Source: Neoarius graeffei
Lineage: Eukaryota; Chordata; Actinopteri; Siluriformes; Ariidae
Assembly: GCF_027579695.1 (NCBI RefSeq)
Contig: NC_083577.1
Coordinates: forward strand, 32,601,198 to 32,665,197
Length of the DNA: 64,000 nucleotides
Direction of reading: 5' to 3'
In this document: positions 31,650-42,512 of the stretch, one piece after another
Layout of the letters: the number at the start of each line of letters is the position of its first letter
Numbering within the stretch: the first letter of the stretch is position 1
Program-made: the position numbers and the translations under genes
The notes under the pieces: model-generated
Databases searched by the model: none
Seen by the model: only the letters and a program-made list of their open reading frames with translations
Told to the model about the DNA's origin: nothing

Positions 31650-31990
31650 ATTTATTTACATTTACACCATTTGGCAGACACCCTTATCCAGAATGACTTA
31701 CAGAAGTGTTTTGAAGTCTCTATCAATAAAATGCATCCTTGTGCTGGTTCACTAGGTCAGGGACGAAGAGTACTATCAGTCTTAAAACCCTGTTGGGGAG
31801 GTTAGCATGGTATGGGGGTAAAAAAAAAAATGCAAGACAAGGAGTGGATTTTTTTTTGAATTAACAAAGTCCTAATTTAGATATCGGATGTAGAGGTAGG
31901 TCTTTAGTCATTGTTTGAAGAAAAGCAGTGACTCAGCTGAATCCATTAGACCCCACAGCCTGTTCAGCACTTTCTCCCAGCTTTCTCCTC
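31650..31990 (+). repeat. Dispersed fish repeat
   Basis: TTTGGCAGACACCCTTATCC with AGAATGACTTACAGAAG, then TAAAACCCTGTTGGGGAGGT and GAGGTAGGTCTTTAGTCATT. These are motifs I associate with a common retroposon-like repeat of teleosts. The first part recurs at 18030. Confidence 0.5.
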
Positions 31991-32794
31991 ACTTGCTCCA
32001 ATGACAGGTGGTCAGTGAAGGTGGTGTCACCAGTACAGGAAGGAAGGACAAGTGATGGATGAAATAATCCCAAATGATAAATGCTATCTTTGATAACTGA
32101 TCAGTTTATTGTTTTGGGGTTGTTTTATCTTCATAAACCTCCTGGTGAAAATATTGTTACAACAAATTGTTAGATAAAGCTTAATGGGTTAATCATAGAC
32201 AATGATAAAGAATGTGAGACACAATAAGGTGGGCAGGCAAGAAAGGAACAAGACTCTCTCTCTCACTCACACACACACACAGACACACAAATTATTGTGG
32301 ACAAAACATATGCATGCACTTACGGTACACTTTGTCCAAAGGATAATGTCAACAGCTAAAATAACAAAGCTAAAATTGCTGTTCTGAGAACTGGTTACGG
32401 GGAAATGTATTTTTTCCCCTTAAATATGCATCAACACATTCTAGATTTGTTCCATCCTAAACCTGATTAAATTCTATGAATATCTGATTAATGGTAAACA
32501 GTGTGGGATGGACAGTAGACAATTACAACTGGAAAAAAAAATCAGCATCAAACTGTAAATGGAAAATTATTCAAACTGAATTTAGGGACATTTCACAAAA
32601 CACCTCTAATTTGAATATATACTTTTTATTATTTTTTAAAATGCATTTATTTTCACAGCATGCAAAAGCAAGACTTGGCTTTCTCTCTCTTAGTGCACAT
32701 AGTGCACTAAGCATTTTGTTCTACAAGACTCAAAACCTTTAGGGCCATTAAGAGTTAAGTCATGTTCTCCTGAATAATTATTATAACACTGGAG
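31991..32794. other. No gene recognised; short (CA)n near 32270
   Basis: AT-rich sequence with a CT/CA-rich stretch at 32255-32290 only. Confidence 0.45.
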
Positions 32795-33117
32795 TGGCGT
32801 AGTGGTTAGCGCTGTCGCCTCACAGCAAGAAAGTCCGGGTTCGAGCCCCATGGCCGACGAGGGCCTTTCTGTGTGGAGTTTGCATGTTCTCCCCGTGTCC
32901 GCATGGGTTTCCTCCGGGTGCTCCGGTTTCCCCCACAGTCCAAAGACATGCAGGTTAGGTTAACTGGTGACTTTAAATTGACTGTAAGTGTGAATGGTTG
33001 TCTGTGTCTATGTGTCAACCCTGTGAAGACCTGGCGACTTGTCCAGGGTGTACCCCGCCTTTCACCTATAGTCAGCTGGATAGGCTCCAGCTTGCCTGCA
33101 ACCCTGTAGAACAGGAT
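32795..33117 (+). mobile_element. tRNA-derived SINE, plus copy of a convergent pair
   Basis: Head TGGAGTGGCGTAGTGGTTAG, box B GGTTCGAGCCCC, 3' end AACAGGATAAAGCAG. It faces the minus-strand copy that begins 8 bases later. Confidence 0.9.
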
Positions 33118-33124
33118 AAAGCAG

Positions 33125-33493
33125 CTCATCTCATTATCTCTAGCCGCTTTATCCTGTTCTACAGGGTCGCAGGCAAGCTGAAGCCTATCTCAGCTGACTA
33201 CGGGTGAAAGGTGGGGTACACCCTGGACAAGTCGCCAGGTCATCACAGGGCTGACACATAGACACAGACAACCATTCACACTCACACCTATGGTCAATTT
33301 AGAGTCACCAGTTAACCTAACCTGCATGTCTTTGGACTGTGGGGGAAAACGGAGTACCCGGAGGAAACCCATGCGGACACGGGGAGAACATGCAAACTCC
33401 GCACAGAAAGGCCCTTGCCGGCCACGGGGCTCGAACCCGGACCTTCTTGCTGTGAGGCGACAGCGCTAACCACTACACCACCGTGCCACCCCA
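33125..33493 (-). mobile_element. tRNA-derived SINE, minus copy of a convergent pair
   Basis: Reads from the tail TCTCATTATCTCTAGCCGC at the left to the head GGTGGCACGGTGGTGTAGTG at the right. Tail-to-tail with 32795-33117. Confidence 0.9.
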
Positions 33494-33584
33494 AGATGAG
33501 ATTATAACACTGAATAATATTAAATAATACATATTGTATCGACTGTGAAAAGAGTCACATTTTATACCAATTAGGTTTACTGTC

Positions 33585-33942
33585 GGCGGCACAGTGGTGT
33601 AGTGGTTAGCACTGTCGCCTCACAGCAAGAAGGTCCGGGTTCGAGCCCCGTGGCCGGCAAGGGCCTTTCTGTGCGGAGTTTGCATGTTCTCCCCGTGTCC
33701 GCGTGGGTTTCCTCCGGGTGCTCCGGTTTCTCCCACGGTCCAAAGACATGCAGGTTAGGTTAACTGGTGACTCTAAATTGACCATAGGTGTGAGTGGTTG
33801 TCTGTGTCTATGTGTCAGCCCTGTGATGACCTGGCGACTTGTCCAGGGTGTACCCCGCCTTTCGCCCGTAGTCAGCTGGGATAGGCTCCAGCTTGCCTGC
33901 GACCCTGTAGAACAGGATAAAGTGGCTAGAGATAATGAGATG
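33585..33942 (+). mobile_element. tRNA-derived SINE with 12-bp target duplication
   Basis: AGGTTTACTGTC flanks both sides (33573-33584, 33943-33954). The 358-bp copy is near-consensus with a very short tail (GATAATGAGATG), so it is a young insertion. Confidence 0.95.
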
Positions 33943-33954
33943 AGGTTTACTGTC

Positions 33955-34496
33955 ATTGTGTACTGCTTTGAATTGGAGCCGGTTCATTTGAAATCATTCA
34001 TTCATTCATTCATTCATTTAGCTGTTGGCCTGCCTTACATATCTGATTTCAATGGTTCTTTGTTAGAGATTACTATATGTACAGAGATGAAGCTTATGAT
34101 AGCAGAGCTGGAAATATATCCATGGCATATAAATATGTAGCCCAATTAAAAGTTTAAAAGCCAGCAGTATTTTTTTCTCCTCCAAGTACTGCTTTTTCTT
34201 GCTAACCTTTTTTTTTTTTTTTTGAGTCTCTGTGTCCTTGGTTGGTCACCAACATCATATCATTGAAGCCATATACAGTTCCCTTTCCACTTTTCTGCCT
34301 CAAATCCTCCTTCCTTTCAAAAATCATAAATTTACTGTTTATATTCAGTGGTGAAGTGAGGAACCTTTGAAAGGCTGAGATTGCCCAGATAAAAGGAAAG
34401 TTTCTTTTATGTCTTGTTCACATTTGATTGGCAGACACCTCTTTTGCTGATCTAAGAGTAGGTGCTGGAGAATTTTCCTAAGAACCCACCAAACGG
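33955..34496. other. No gene; (ATTC)n at 33996-34018
   Basis: AT-rich sequence with a tetranucleotide repeat and a T homopolymer at 34208-34223. Confidence 0.45.
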
Positions 34497-34925
34497 GGGG
34501 GGCATGGTGGTATAGTGGTTAGCACTGTCACCTCACAGCAAGAAGGTTCTGGGTTCGAGCCCAGCAGCCAATGGGGGCCTTTCTGTGCGGAGTTTGCATG
34601 TTCTCCCCGTGTTTGTGTGGGCACCCTCTGGGTGCTCTGGTTTCCCCCACAGTTTAAAGACGTGTGATTAGGTTAACATGGGGTAGTCATGGCCTGAGGT
34701 TGGGCTGAAGTGCCCTTGAACAAGATACCTAACCCACAACTGCTCCCTGGGCACTGTAGCATAGCTGCCCACTGCTCTGGGTATGTGTGTCTGTGTATGT
34801 GCTCATTGCTCACTTGTGTGTGCATGTGTGTGTTCACTGCTTCAGATGGGTTAAATGCAGAGATTTAATTTCACTGTGTGCTTAAGTGTACGTGTCACAA
34901 ATAAAGGCTTCTAAATGCAAGTTAG
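34497..34925 (+). mobile_element. SINE with alternative 3' body (type II)
   Basis: The first ~170 bases match the tRNA-derived SINE (GGTATAGTGGTTAGCACTG, GTTTGCATGTTCTCCCC). After TTAGGTTAACATGGGG the body is different: TGCCCACTGCTCTGGGTATG, CACTGCTTCAGATGGGTTAA and an end near CACAAATAAAGG. The same alternative body occurs at 56700-58548. Confidence 0.85.
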
Positions 34926-34954
34926 CAGGCAGAACCTGGTCAAGTTGTCATCTG

Positions 34955-34955
<1 letters not shown>

Positions 34956-35043
<88 letters not shown>
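34956..35043. repeat. (AC)n followed by (AAT)n
   Basis: About 17 AC units, then TT, then about 17 AAT units, forming a compound microsatellite. Confidence 0.95.
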
Positions 35044-35204
35044 GGATACAAAGCCCAGCCCCACCTCCTCATGGTGCATCCTGGATAACGTTCTGGTCTA
35101 TGGACAGGGGCAGTTAAAGGGGCTCTGGTGAAGGCAGGATAGACCTAGCAAGCCATTGCTGGATATATATTGCTTGAATTACTCAAGATAAGCATTGAAA
35201 TAGA

Positions 35205-35483
35205 ATGATCAAGGGTGTAACAAAACTTGACAAAATCAGAAATGAAAAAATTAGACAAGAACTGGGTGTCGATAGTGTCCTCACTTTTGTGGAGTGTGCC
35301 CATATTAGGTGGTTTGGCCATATGATGAGAATGGAGGACCAACGGATACCAAAGAAATGGTTCATCTGGAAATCTATGACTAAAAGCCCCATAGGCTGGC
35401 CAAGAAAGCGATGGATCCAAAACATTACTGAGTTGCTCACAGTGAGATCGATATCTTTGGACTCTGTCATGGAAGCTGAATAA
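35205..35483 (+). pseudogene. LINE polyprotein C-terminal fragment
   Basis: ELGVDSVLTFVECAHIRWFG, HMMRMEDQRIPKKWF and GWPRKRWIQNITELL follow the I/LRWFGH..RM......K.RGRPRKRW pattern at the end of LINE reverse-transcriptase proteins. Past the stop, KDWNKWKKL-like codons continue and an (AAT)n tail follows at 35551-35577, which fits a 5'-truncated LINE copy. Not the same family as the RTE copy at 10055. Confidence 0.7.
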
Positions 35484-35577
35484 TTTAAAGATTGGAATAA
35501 ATGGAAAAAGCTTATCTGCTGACAGGTGTTAGGCAGGAGTTGAGTGAGAAGTAATAATAATAATAATAATAATAATA

Positions 35578-35818
35578 ACCAAGATAATACTGCAACTATT
35601 GTGGTTGATGTGCCAAAACTTAAAACAATACTCCAAACCTGCCAAAGTTCCAAAGTGTCTGAAAGAAAAATATGTTTCTAATGAGCTCAGAAGTGATTAT
35701 AGGGATTTTGGATACTACAGGTAGTGAGTGGGCAGAAGAGATCAAAGCAGAGGAAGTGCAGTTAAACAGTGGGTATGTGGATGAAGGTGTTACCATGGTG
35801 TCCTCTACTTATCTGAAA

Positions 35819-35882
<64 letters not shown>

Positions 35883-36256
35883 GGTAACAACGACATCACA
35901 GCCAGCTTTAGAAAAAACAATGGGCATTTAAAGTGCACTATAGAGGAGTATGCATGTGGTTACTTTAATGAGCTCTATTTTAATTTCTCCTGGTTACAAA
36001 GCAGCTCATGTTGCAGTGCACTCGTTTGATCATGTGCTAGTTTTATCACAAATTATGTCTGGTGAAATGCTGTGGCTACTTTGCTTTGCTTCCTTGTACA
36101 TAAATATGAAAAATTCTGGAGCAAAGTAGTTCCAGCTATTTGAGTCCTGTTTTATACCATATTGTGTTATGAAGGGCAGAGCACTGAACATTCTATCCTG
36201 TACAGGTGTAGCACAATGCCAGAATAGGTATTTGGACAGGTTTACTGCTGTATCTT
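35578..36256. other. No gene; long (TG)n at 35820-35880
   Basis: Contains about 30 TG units. The flanking sequence is unremarkable. Confidence 0.5.
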
Positions 36257-36257
36257 G

Positions 36258-37375
36258 GGGCGTATTCACACCTACGTTGTTTGGTCTGGACCAAACGACC
36301 AAACGAACCAAATTTCCCTTGGTCCGGACCTTTTGGGTTGGTCTGAATACAAACCACCGAACTCTGGTCCGGACCAAACAAGCGGACCGAGACCGAGCTG
36401 CAAGGTCGGACTCGGTCCGGACCAAAGGAACCCTGGTGCGGATCTTTTGGAGGTGTGAAAGCAGACCGGACCTAATCCGACAGTTTTGCTTTTTTGTACC
36501 TCGGGAGCTTCCGTTATTTGTCGAGCATTATGGGAAACAGAGTCTTGACACTCCACCGCAAAGTGCAAACATTGTTTCGGTTGTCAAGGGAACCTTACAA
36601 CAGTCGTTCAGTCATTCAGACCAGTGGTAGGCTAGACTACAGAGTACAAAAAATGAGTAGGGGGCAAACGTGGGCCGAGGAAGAAACGCGTACCCTTGTG
36701 GATATATGGGCAGATGTCCACATATCTGAGCTTTTGGAGAGAACACACAAAAATGCCGACGTGTTTGCTGTATTCAGTGAGAAAATGAAGGAGAAGGGGT
36801 TCACGCGCTCCCCAGAACAATGTCGGCTAAAAGTGAAGAAACTCCGTCAGACCTACATTAAAATCAGAGACATTCTTTCAAAAAGTGGCGGTACTAGCGA
36901 CGCAAAAAAAAAATTCATCTATTACGATAGATAAGGCGAATATCCCGACACATACCTCCTCCGTCTTGCGTGAAGAGCCAGAACTGTCACAACATGATGT
37001 GCGCTCATCAGCGCTATCCTCCGTAGCCGCCTTGCCCTTTGAAGTCGTCGTTGATAAATTACTTGTACAACAGCATAGTAATCGCACAATTGTGAAAACA
37101 GTAAAAACTGGAAAAAAACAGCTTTGATGACATTAAAAAGAATAACAGCACGGAAAGCCTCCATGACTACTTTTGAATTTAACGCTTTGTGCGCGTGTCG
37201 TCTCTGACCAATAGCTGAACGACCTCAGGGCGCGTGGCTTTGTTGACAGATTTTGGTCCGCTTACTAAAATGTACAGTGTGAAAGCGAACCGCACCAAAA
37301 TGAAAAAATAAAAAAAAACATTTGGTTCGGACCAAAGCAAGTGAACTATCGAACTATCCTGGTCTGAATACACCC
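36258..37375 (+). mobile_element. Harbinger-like element with Myb/SANT ORF
   Basis: Inverted ends GGGCGTATTCACACC and GGGTGTATTCAGACC enclose 1118 bp. Subterminal GGTC(C/T)GGACCAAA motifs occur repeatedly at both ends in both orientations (36279-36430, 37250-37345), as clustered transposase or host-factor binding sites would. No transposase gene is present. I could not find a clean target duplication. The superfamily is inferred from the encoded protein. Confidence 0.7.
36653..36934 (+). pseudogene. Myb/SANT-like (trihelix) DNA-binding protein
   Basis: From ATG: MSRGQTWAEEETRTLVDIWA, then ELLERTHKNADVFAVFSEKM, GFTRSPEQCRLKVKKLRQTY and IRDILSKSGG. Spaced Trp/Leu/Tyr residues (W7, W20, VFAVFSEKM, QCRLKVKKL..Y) fit the SANT/trihelix fold of transposon-encoded Myb-like proteins. 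The frame stops after KKFIYYDR at 36934, earlier than related proteins. An acidic tail continues in another frame to 37127 beyond the A9 run at 36905. Confidence 0.7.
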
Positions 37376-37885
37376 TAGAATTCCACTTCAGGTGAAGTGG
37401 ACATGGCTATGGGGGGAGAGTTAAAAAAAATTAAATATTAACCTAACTCTCTGCCCCTGCAGACCGTGAAAAAGCAGATGTAGAAATGGCAGCAGTGTCA
37501 ACATGGTGTGTGAATACTGGCTCTGATTAGGGATGCAAATTATCGATTAATTAATTAATCGTTAGTTGATTGACCTTATTGATCGATTAAGGATTAACTG
37601 ATAAGCGGCTTTTTTCCTGAGAACATACATTTCTCACGGTGTCTTCAGGGCTTGACATTAACGGTTGTCCGCTTGTCCGGGACAAGTGATACTTAATGTC
37701 GGACAAGTTCATTGTCTCAGTTACTTGTCCGATTGGACAAGTGCCAAAATACGCCGATATTCGGGTTACATATCAAATTTATCAGTTTATTCACATGATT
37801 TCCAAAGCATCTCACTCGACATATTGTTTTGATGAATCGCCGGATGTTTCTATTTGGAAAGAGTGATGTGCGCATGCGCAATATT

Positions 37886-38836
37886 CAGACCCTCCAGGAT
37901 TTCGCGATGTTGCAACATCAACGCAAATTCAACCAATCCCCACAAATTCAGGGCGGTGCTGCAATTATATCCAATCACCGCAACTTTCCCGCAAATTTGA
38001 CCAATCGTTGGCGTCGTCTTGAGGTGACGCCGACAAACTACCTTCCGCCTTACTTCCATTATATGTTCAAGAGAAGCAGCATGTGTGAGTCAGTGTTTAT
38101 ATAGGCTTAAATTCTGTTACTGAAAGTGTGTTATGTTTACAGTGAAGGACTGTGTGCACTTTACATTATTTTTTTACTTAATACAAGAAATTAATGGATG
38201 CCAACATTTTTGCCAAAACGGTATTTTATTTTCCATTGTTTAGGCAGCTTCAGCATCATATTGTGAGATTCTGTTCAAATTGTTTTTTTTTTCTTCTATG
38301 AAGCCTGAGCCATTTATTTTATTAGTTTATAATTATTGTTTAATTTAGTCTTCAGGAGAGACTGCCTGCACACAGTACTAGTATTAATAGTTTTTTTTTT
38401 TTCTTACATGAAAGCTGAGGCATTTATATTATATTTTAAGGTAACTTCATGTTGTGCTGTGAGGTTCTATGCACTTTAACTTTTGAACCAACAGGTGCAT
38501 TTGGATAAGTAAAGCCTATTTTTCTGCATTTTTGTAGTCCTGGTAATCTTTTGTATTGGTAAAGTTGTTTATAGGACCATTTCTCAGTGTCTTTGTTTTT
38601 TAATCAATAGTTTTTCAGTAATAACTTAATATTTAACATATCACTCAATTTTAATCACAAAAAGAGAAAATCTCAACAATTTCTCGCAACTTTCACTTCC
38701 TCCCGCAATGTAATTGCAACAAAAACCTAAAAAATACCGCAACTTTCAAAACATTTTTTTGGAAAAATCCCCGCAACATCAGACATTTTAGCCCGCAACA
38801 ATCACAAAAAAGGCCTGCAAAATCCTGGGGGGACTG
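37886..38836. mobile_element. 951-bp element nested at the third level
   Basis: Ends CAGACCCTCCAGGATTTCG and (reverse) CAGTCCCCCCAGGATTTTG, flanked by AATATT on both sides (37880-37885, 38837-38842). Subterminal CCGCAAC/GTTGC repeats. No transposase. Superfamily uncertain, possibly a hAT-type MITE. Confidence 0.75.
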
Positions 38837-39241
38837 AATATTCCACTTGCGAAACCGGCAGAGCATTTTTTAAGGATTTTCCACTAGGAGACCAACTGGT
38901 CTGGGCAATACAATCACAGGCCCCACAGTCCATGCGGCTGCACCGCTGCAGCATATTCTGTGATGCAAATTGCCGCATTACGAATCCTTGTTTCAGCCAG
39001 CATAGTATCAACATAGTTAATGCAGTGCCAAGTTTTCCTTGTTAAATGTATACTTACATGGTACTTGATTAATTAATTGCAACTGATTGAACCAAATGAT
39101 AAGACATAACTTGGTTTAAAATTTGGTCTCCCAGTGAAGCTGGTTTGGCATTGACTAGGAGACATAGTTACTGGGAGACAATTTCCAAATCTTTGAATTG
39201 TTGTTGATGGTGTTCATTATAAGAATTTAGACATTTAGAAA

Positions 39242-39475
39242 ATGTCCCTCCTGAAGTTCGGCTTCACAAAGAAGTCTAGTGAATCCAAGGCATCTGGTGC
39301 TGAAAAGAAGAGGAAACAAATCACAGCAAAACTATGAAAGCAAGAGAGAGCGGAAATTTCTCAATTCTTGGAAGGATGAATTTGAATGGGTCCAAGACAC
39401 CGGAGATGGAATGCAATGTTCTCTGTGCATATCGCATCCTACTTATGCTGATGTCTCGAGCAGCATGTTTAAAAG
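39242..39475 (+). pseudogene. hAT transposase N-terminus, TTF-type finger
   Basis: MSLLKFGFTKKSSESKASGA with a Lys/Arg run, then a TGA. One base shift continues RERKFLNSWKDEFEWVQ, GMQCSLCISHP and SSSMFK. The pattern FxxxWxxxFxW plus Cys-x2-Cys is the TTF-type finger found in ZNF862/ZMYM-like hAT proteins. It ends at a donor-like AAAAG|GTACAG. Confidence 0.65.
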
Positions 39476-40922
39476 GTACAGCTTCATATAGGTGAGACAT
39501 TCTAGTGTCTCATGGCAAGAGTACAAGCCACAAGCGGTGTGATGCAAATGCAATAAAGATTATTGGGGTACAGATAGTTTATTTGTGTTTTTTTTTCTCT
39601 CAAATATTTCTTCGGACAAGTCAACTTCACATTCGGACAAGTAAATTTCCTTTTAACTTGCCCAACAGGACAAGTGGTTTCAAAAGTTAATGTAGAGCCC
39701 TGGTCTTTAATGTAAAGCAAAATATTGCTTATATACTGAATAAAAAAAATGCATGTTATATTCCCCAATTAATGTTTTATTGTACCAGTTGGGATACAGT
39801 ACAGATAATGGCATTTAACCAAAATAAATTCTGCACAGAAAAGTGAAATACATAAAAAAAAATTGTGCACTGGCTCACCTGTTGCATGTGAAACATTAAG
39901 CAACATAAAATAAATTTTAAATCTATACAATATGGGCTTAGCTTATACAATATTAAGCCTACATATAATTATCTGGTGAAGTATTTATATGAAAAACTTG
40001 AAACATTAGCAGCAGCACTTATAATCCCCCTTGTTCTGAGAAAGGTAACAGTAAGATTACTAGCTCTGGAATCTTACAGTAACATGTAGTACTGAACACA
40101 ACTTAAATCATCCCTGAGGACGGTGACAGTAAAATTAGAGGGCCTCTATTAAACAATTAAATGAAGATATAGGCTACCTCTCCTGAAACAAAAACATTCC
40201 TGTCTCAATGTGTTTTCAATAGACTCCTGACCTAGACCCCTGTATTTTTGTTCAGGAAAATAAGCATATTAACATGGTCTGGAGTAAGTCGTGTGCGCAG
40301 CCTGTTTACAGTGAGGCCAGCTGCTGAGAATACACGTTCAGATGAGACAGACGTGCCCAGTATGCATAGATATTGTCGTGTCACATTTGCCAGCCTCGGA
40401 AATCGCCCTTCATTGACTTTCCACCATTCTGTGGGACTGGAATCAAGGAGTGGTGAGGGATCCTTGAGAAACATGTCCACTTTTTTTTCTATGTCACTGT
40501 TGCAGCTAGTGGTATAGTTTTCACCCAGTAGAAGAGTCATAGCAGAAGTGTGCCTCTGAAGTGCAGCTCCCTGGACTTGCGCATTATCTCCAGTGGTGGC
40601 TTCATTATCTCTTGATGTGCAGCTCACATGTTCTGCCATAGCCAGTTCAAGCAGCTTGGAATGAGCTGAGATCCTGCTTGCTGGCACCAGAAATCCCAGG
40701 TGCTTATGCCGTGGGTCCAGCATTGTTGCTATCATTGCCGTTGTTGATGTGAGGTCTTCAGACTCAACCTGTTAAAAATGAAATAAATGAGAAAGCTAGC
40801 ATCAGAGTTTTATTTAATAAGGTTTGACATGACAAGGGTACTGTAACAACTGCATAAAAATGCAGTTTATACTGTGGCAATGTGTCAGTGATAAGTATTA
40901 TGCACTCCACAATCTGTTAATA

Positions 40923-42512
40923 CAGTGCCTTGCAAAAGTATTCATACCCCTTGAACTTTTTCACATTTTTCTACCTTACAACCATGAACTTAAAAGTTTT
41001 TTATTGAGATTTTATGTGATAGACCAACACAGAGTAGCACATAATTGTGAAGTGAAATGAAAATGATAAATGGTTTTCAAAATTGTAAACAAATAAAAAT
41101 CTAAAAAATGTGATGTGCATTAGTATTCAGCCCCCTGTATTCTGATACCTCTAAATACAATCCAGTGCAATCAATTGCCTTCAGAAGTCATCTAATTAGT
41201 TAATAGAGTCCTACTGTGTGTAATTTACTCTCAGCATAAATACACTTGTTCTGTGAAGGCCTCAGTGGTTTGTTAGAGAACACTGAAGAACAAACAGCAT
41301 CATGAAGACCAAAGAACTCACCAGACAGGTCAGGGATAAAGTTCTGGAGAAGTTTAAAGCAGGGTTAGGTTATAAAAAATATCACAAGCTCTGAACATCT
41401 CAAGAAGCACTGTTCAATCCATCATTCAAAAATGGAAAAAGTGTGGCACAACTGCAAACCTACCAAGACATGGCCGTCCACCTAAACTGACAGAGCGAGC
41501 AAGGAGAGCACTGGTCAGAGAAGCAGCCAAGAGGCCCATGATCACTCTGGAGGAGCTGCAGAAATCCACAGCTCAGGTGGGAGAATCTGTGCACAGGACA
41601 ACTATAAGTCGTACACTCCACAAATCTGGCCTTTTCGGAAGAGTGGCAAGAAGAAAGCCATTGTTGAAAGACAGGCATAAGAAATGTAGGGGACACAGCA
41701 AACATGTGGAAGAAGGTACTTTGGTCAGATGAGACCAAAGTTGAACTTTTTGGCCTAAATGCAAAGCGCTATGTGTGGCGGAAAAATAACACTGCTCATC
41801 ACCCTTCACACACCATCCCTACTGTGAAACATGGTGGTGGCAGCATCATGCTATGGGGATGCTTTTCTTCAGCAGGGACAGGGAAGCTGGTCAGAGTTGA
41901 TGGGAAGATGGATGGAGCTAAATACAGGGCAATCCTGGAAGAAAACCTGTTGGAGGCTGCAAAAGACTTGAGACTGGGAAGGAGATTCACCTTCCAGCAA
42001 GACAATGACCCTAAACATACAGCCAGAGCTACAATGGAATGGTTTAGATCAAAGAATATTCATGTGTTAGAATGACCCAGTCAAAGTCCAGACCTAAATC
42101 CCATTGAGCATCTGTGGCAAGACTTGAAAATTGCTGTTCACAGACGCTCTCCATCCAATCTGGCTGAGCTTGAGCTATTTTGCAAAGAAGAATGGGCAAA
42201 AATTTCAGTGTCTAGATGTGCAAAGCTGGGAGAGACATACCACAAAAGACTTGCAGCTGTAATTGCAGCAAAAGGTGGCGCTACAAAGTATTGACGCAGA
42301 GGGGCTGAATACTAATGCACCCCACATTTTTCAGATTTTTATTTGTTTAAAATTTTGAAGACCATTTATCATTTTCATTTCACTTCACAATTATGTGCTA
42401 CTGTGTGTTGGTCTATCACATAAAATCTCAATAAAAAACTTTTAAGTTCGTGGTTGTAAGGTGGAAAAATGTGAAAAAGTTCAAGGGGTATGAATACTTT
42501 TACAAGGCACTG
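40923..42512 (+). mobile_element. Tc1-like transposon F, in the hAT intron
   Basis: CAGTGCCTTGCAAAAGTATT ends with TA at 40921-40922 and 42513-42514. 1590 bp. It lies inside the intron of the hAT transposase and antisense to it, so it leaves both exons untouched. Confidence 0.95.
41302..42294 (+). pseudogene. Tc1 transposase (DD34E), several lesions
   Basis: Starts MKTKELTRQVRDKVLEKFKA. A deletion near 41375 shifts frame. The second part of the DNA-binding domain (GRPPKLTERARRALVREAAK, HRTTISRTLHKSGL) is open, then a deletion near 41700 shifts again. The catalytic core reads [19 protein letters not shown] and, after a TGA at 42073 replacing Trp, [17 protein letters not shown]. The end is KGGATKY. 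Confidence 0.92.

Larger units (their letters stand above)
37646..39702 (+). mobile_element. hAT5-like element nested in the hAT
   Basis: Ends CAGGGCTTGACATTAACGG and (reverse) CAGGGCTCTACATTAACTT, with GTCTT on both sides (37641-37645, 39703-39707). A 5-bp duplication and CAGGG ends fit the hAT5 group as I remember it. ACTTGTCC/GGACAAGT motifs are repeated near both ends. Only one coding exon survives (39242-39475). Confidence 0.8.

Noticed and set aside
35821-35887. CVCVCV repeat protein
   Set aside because: Translation of a TG microsatellite.
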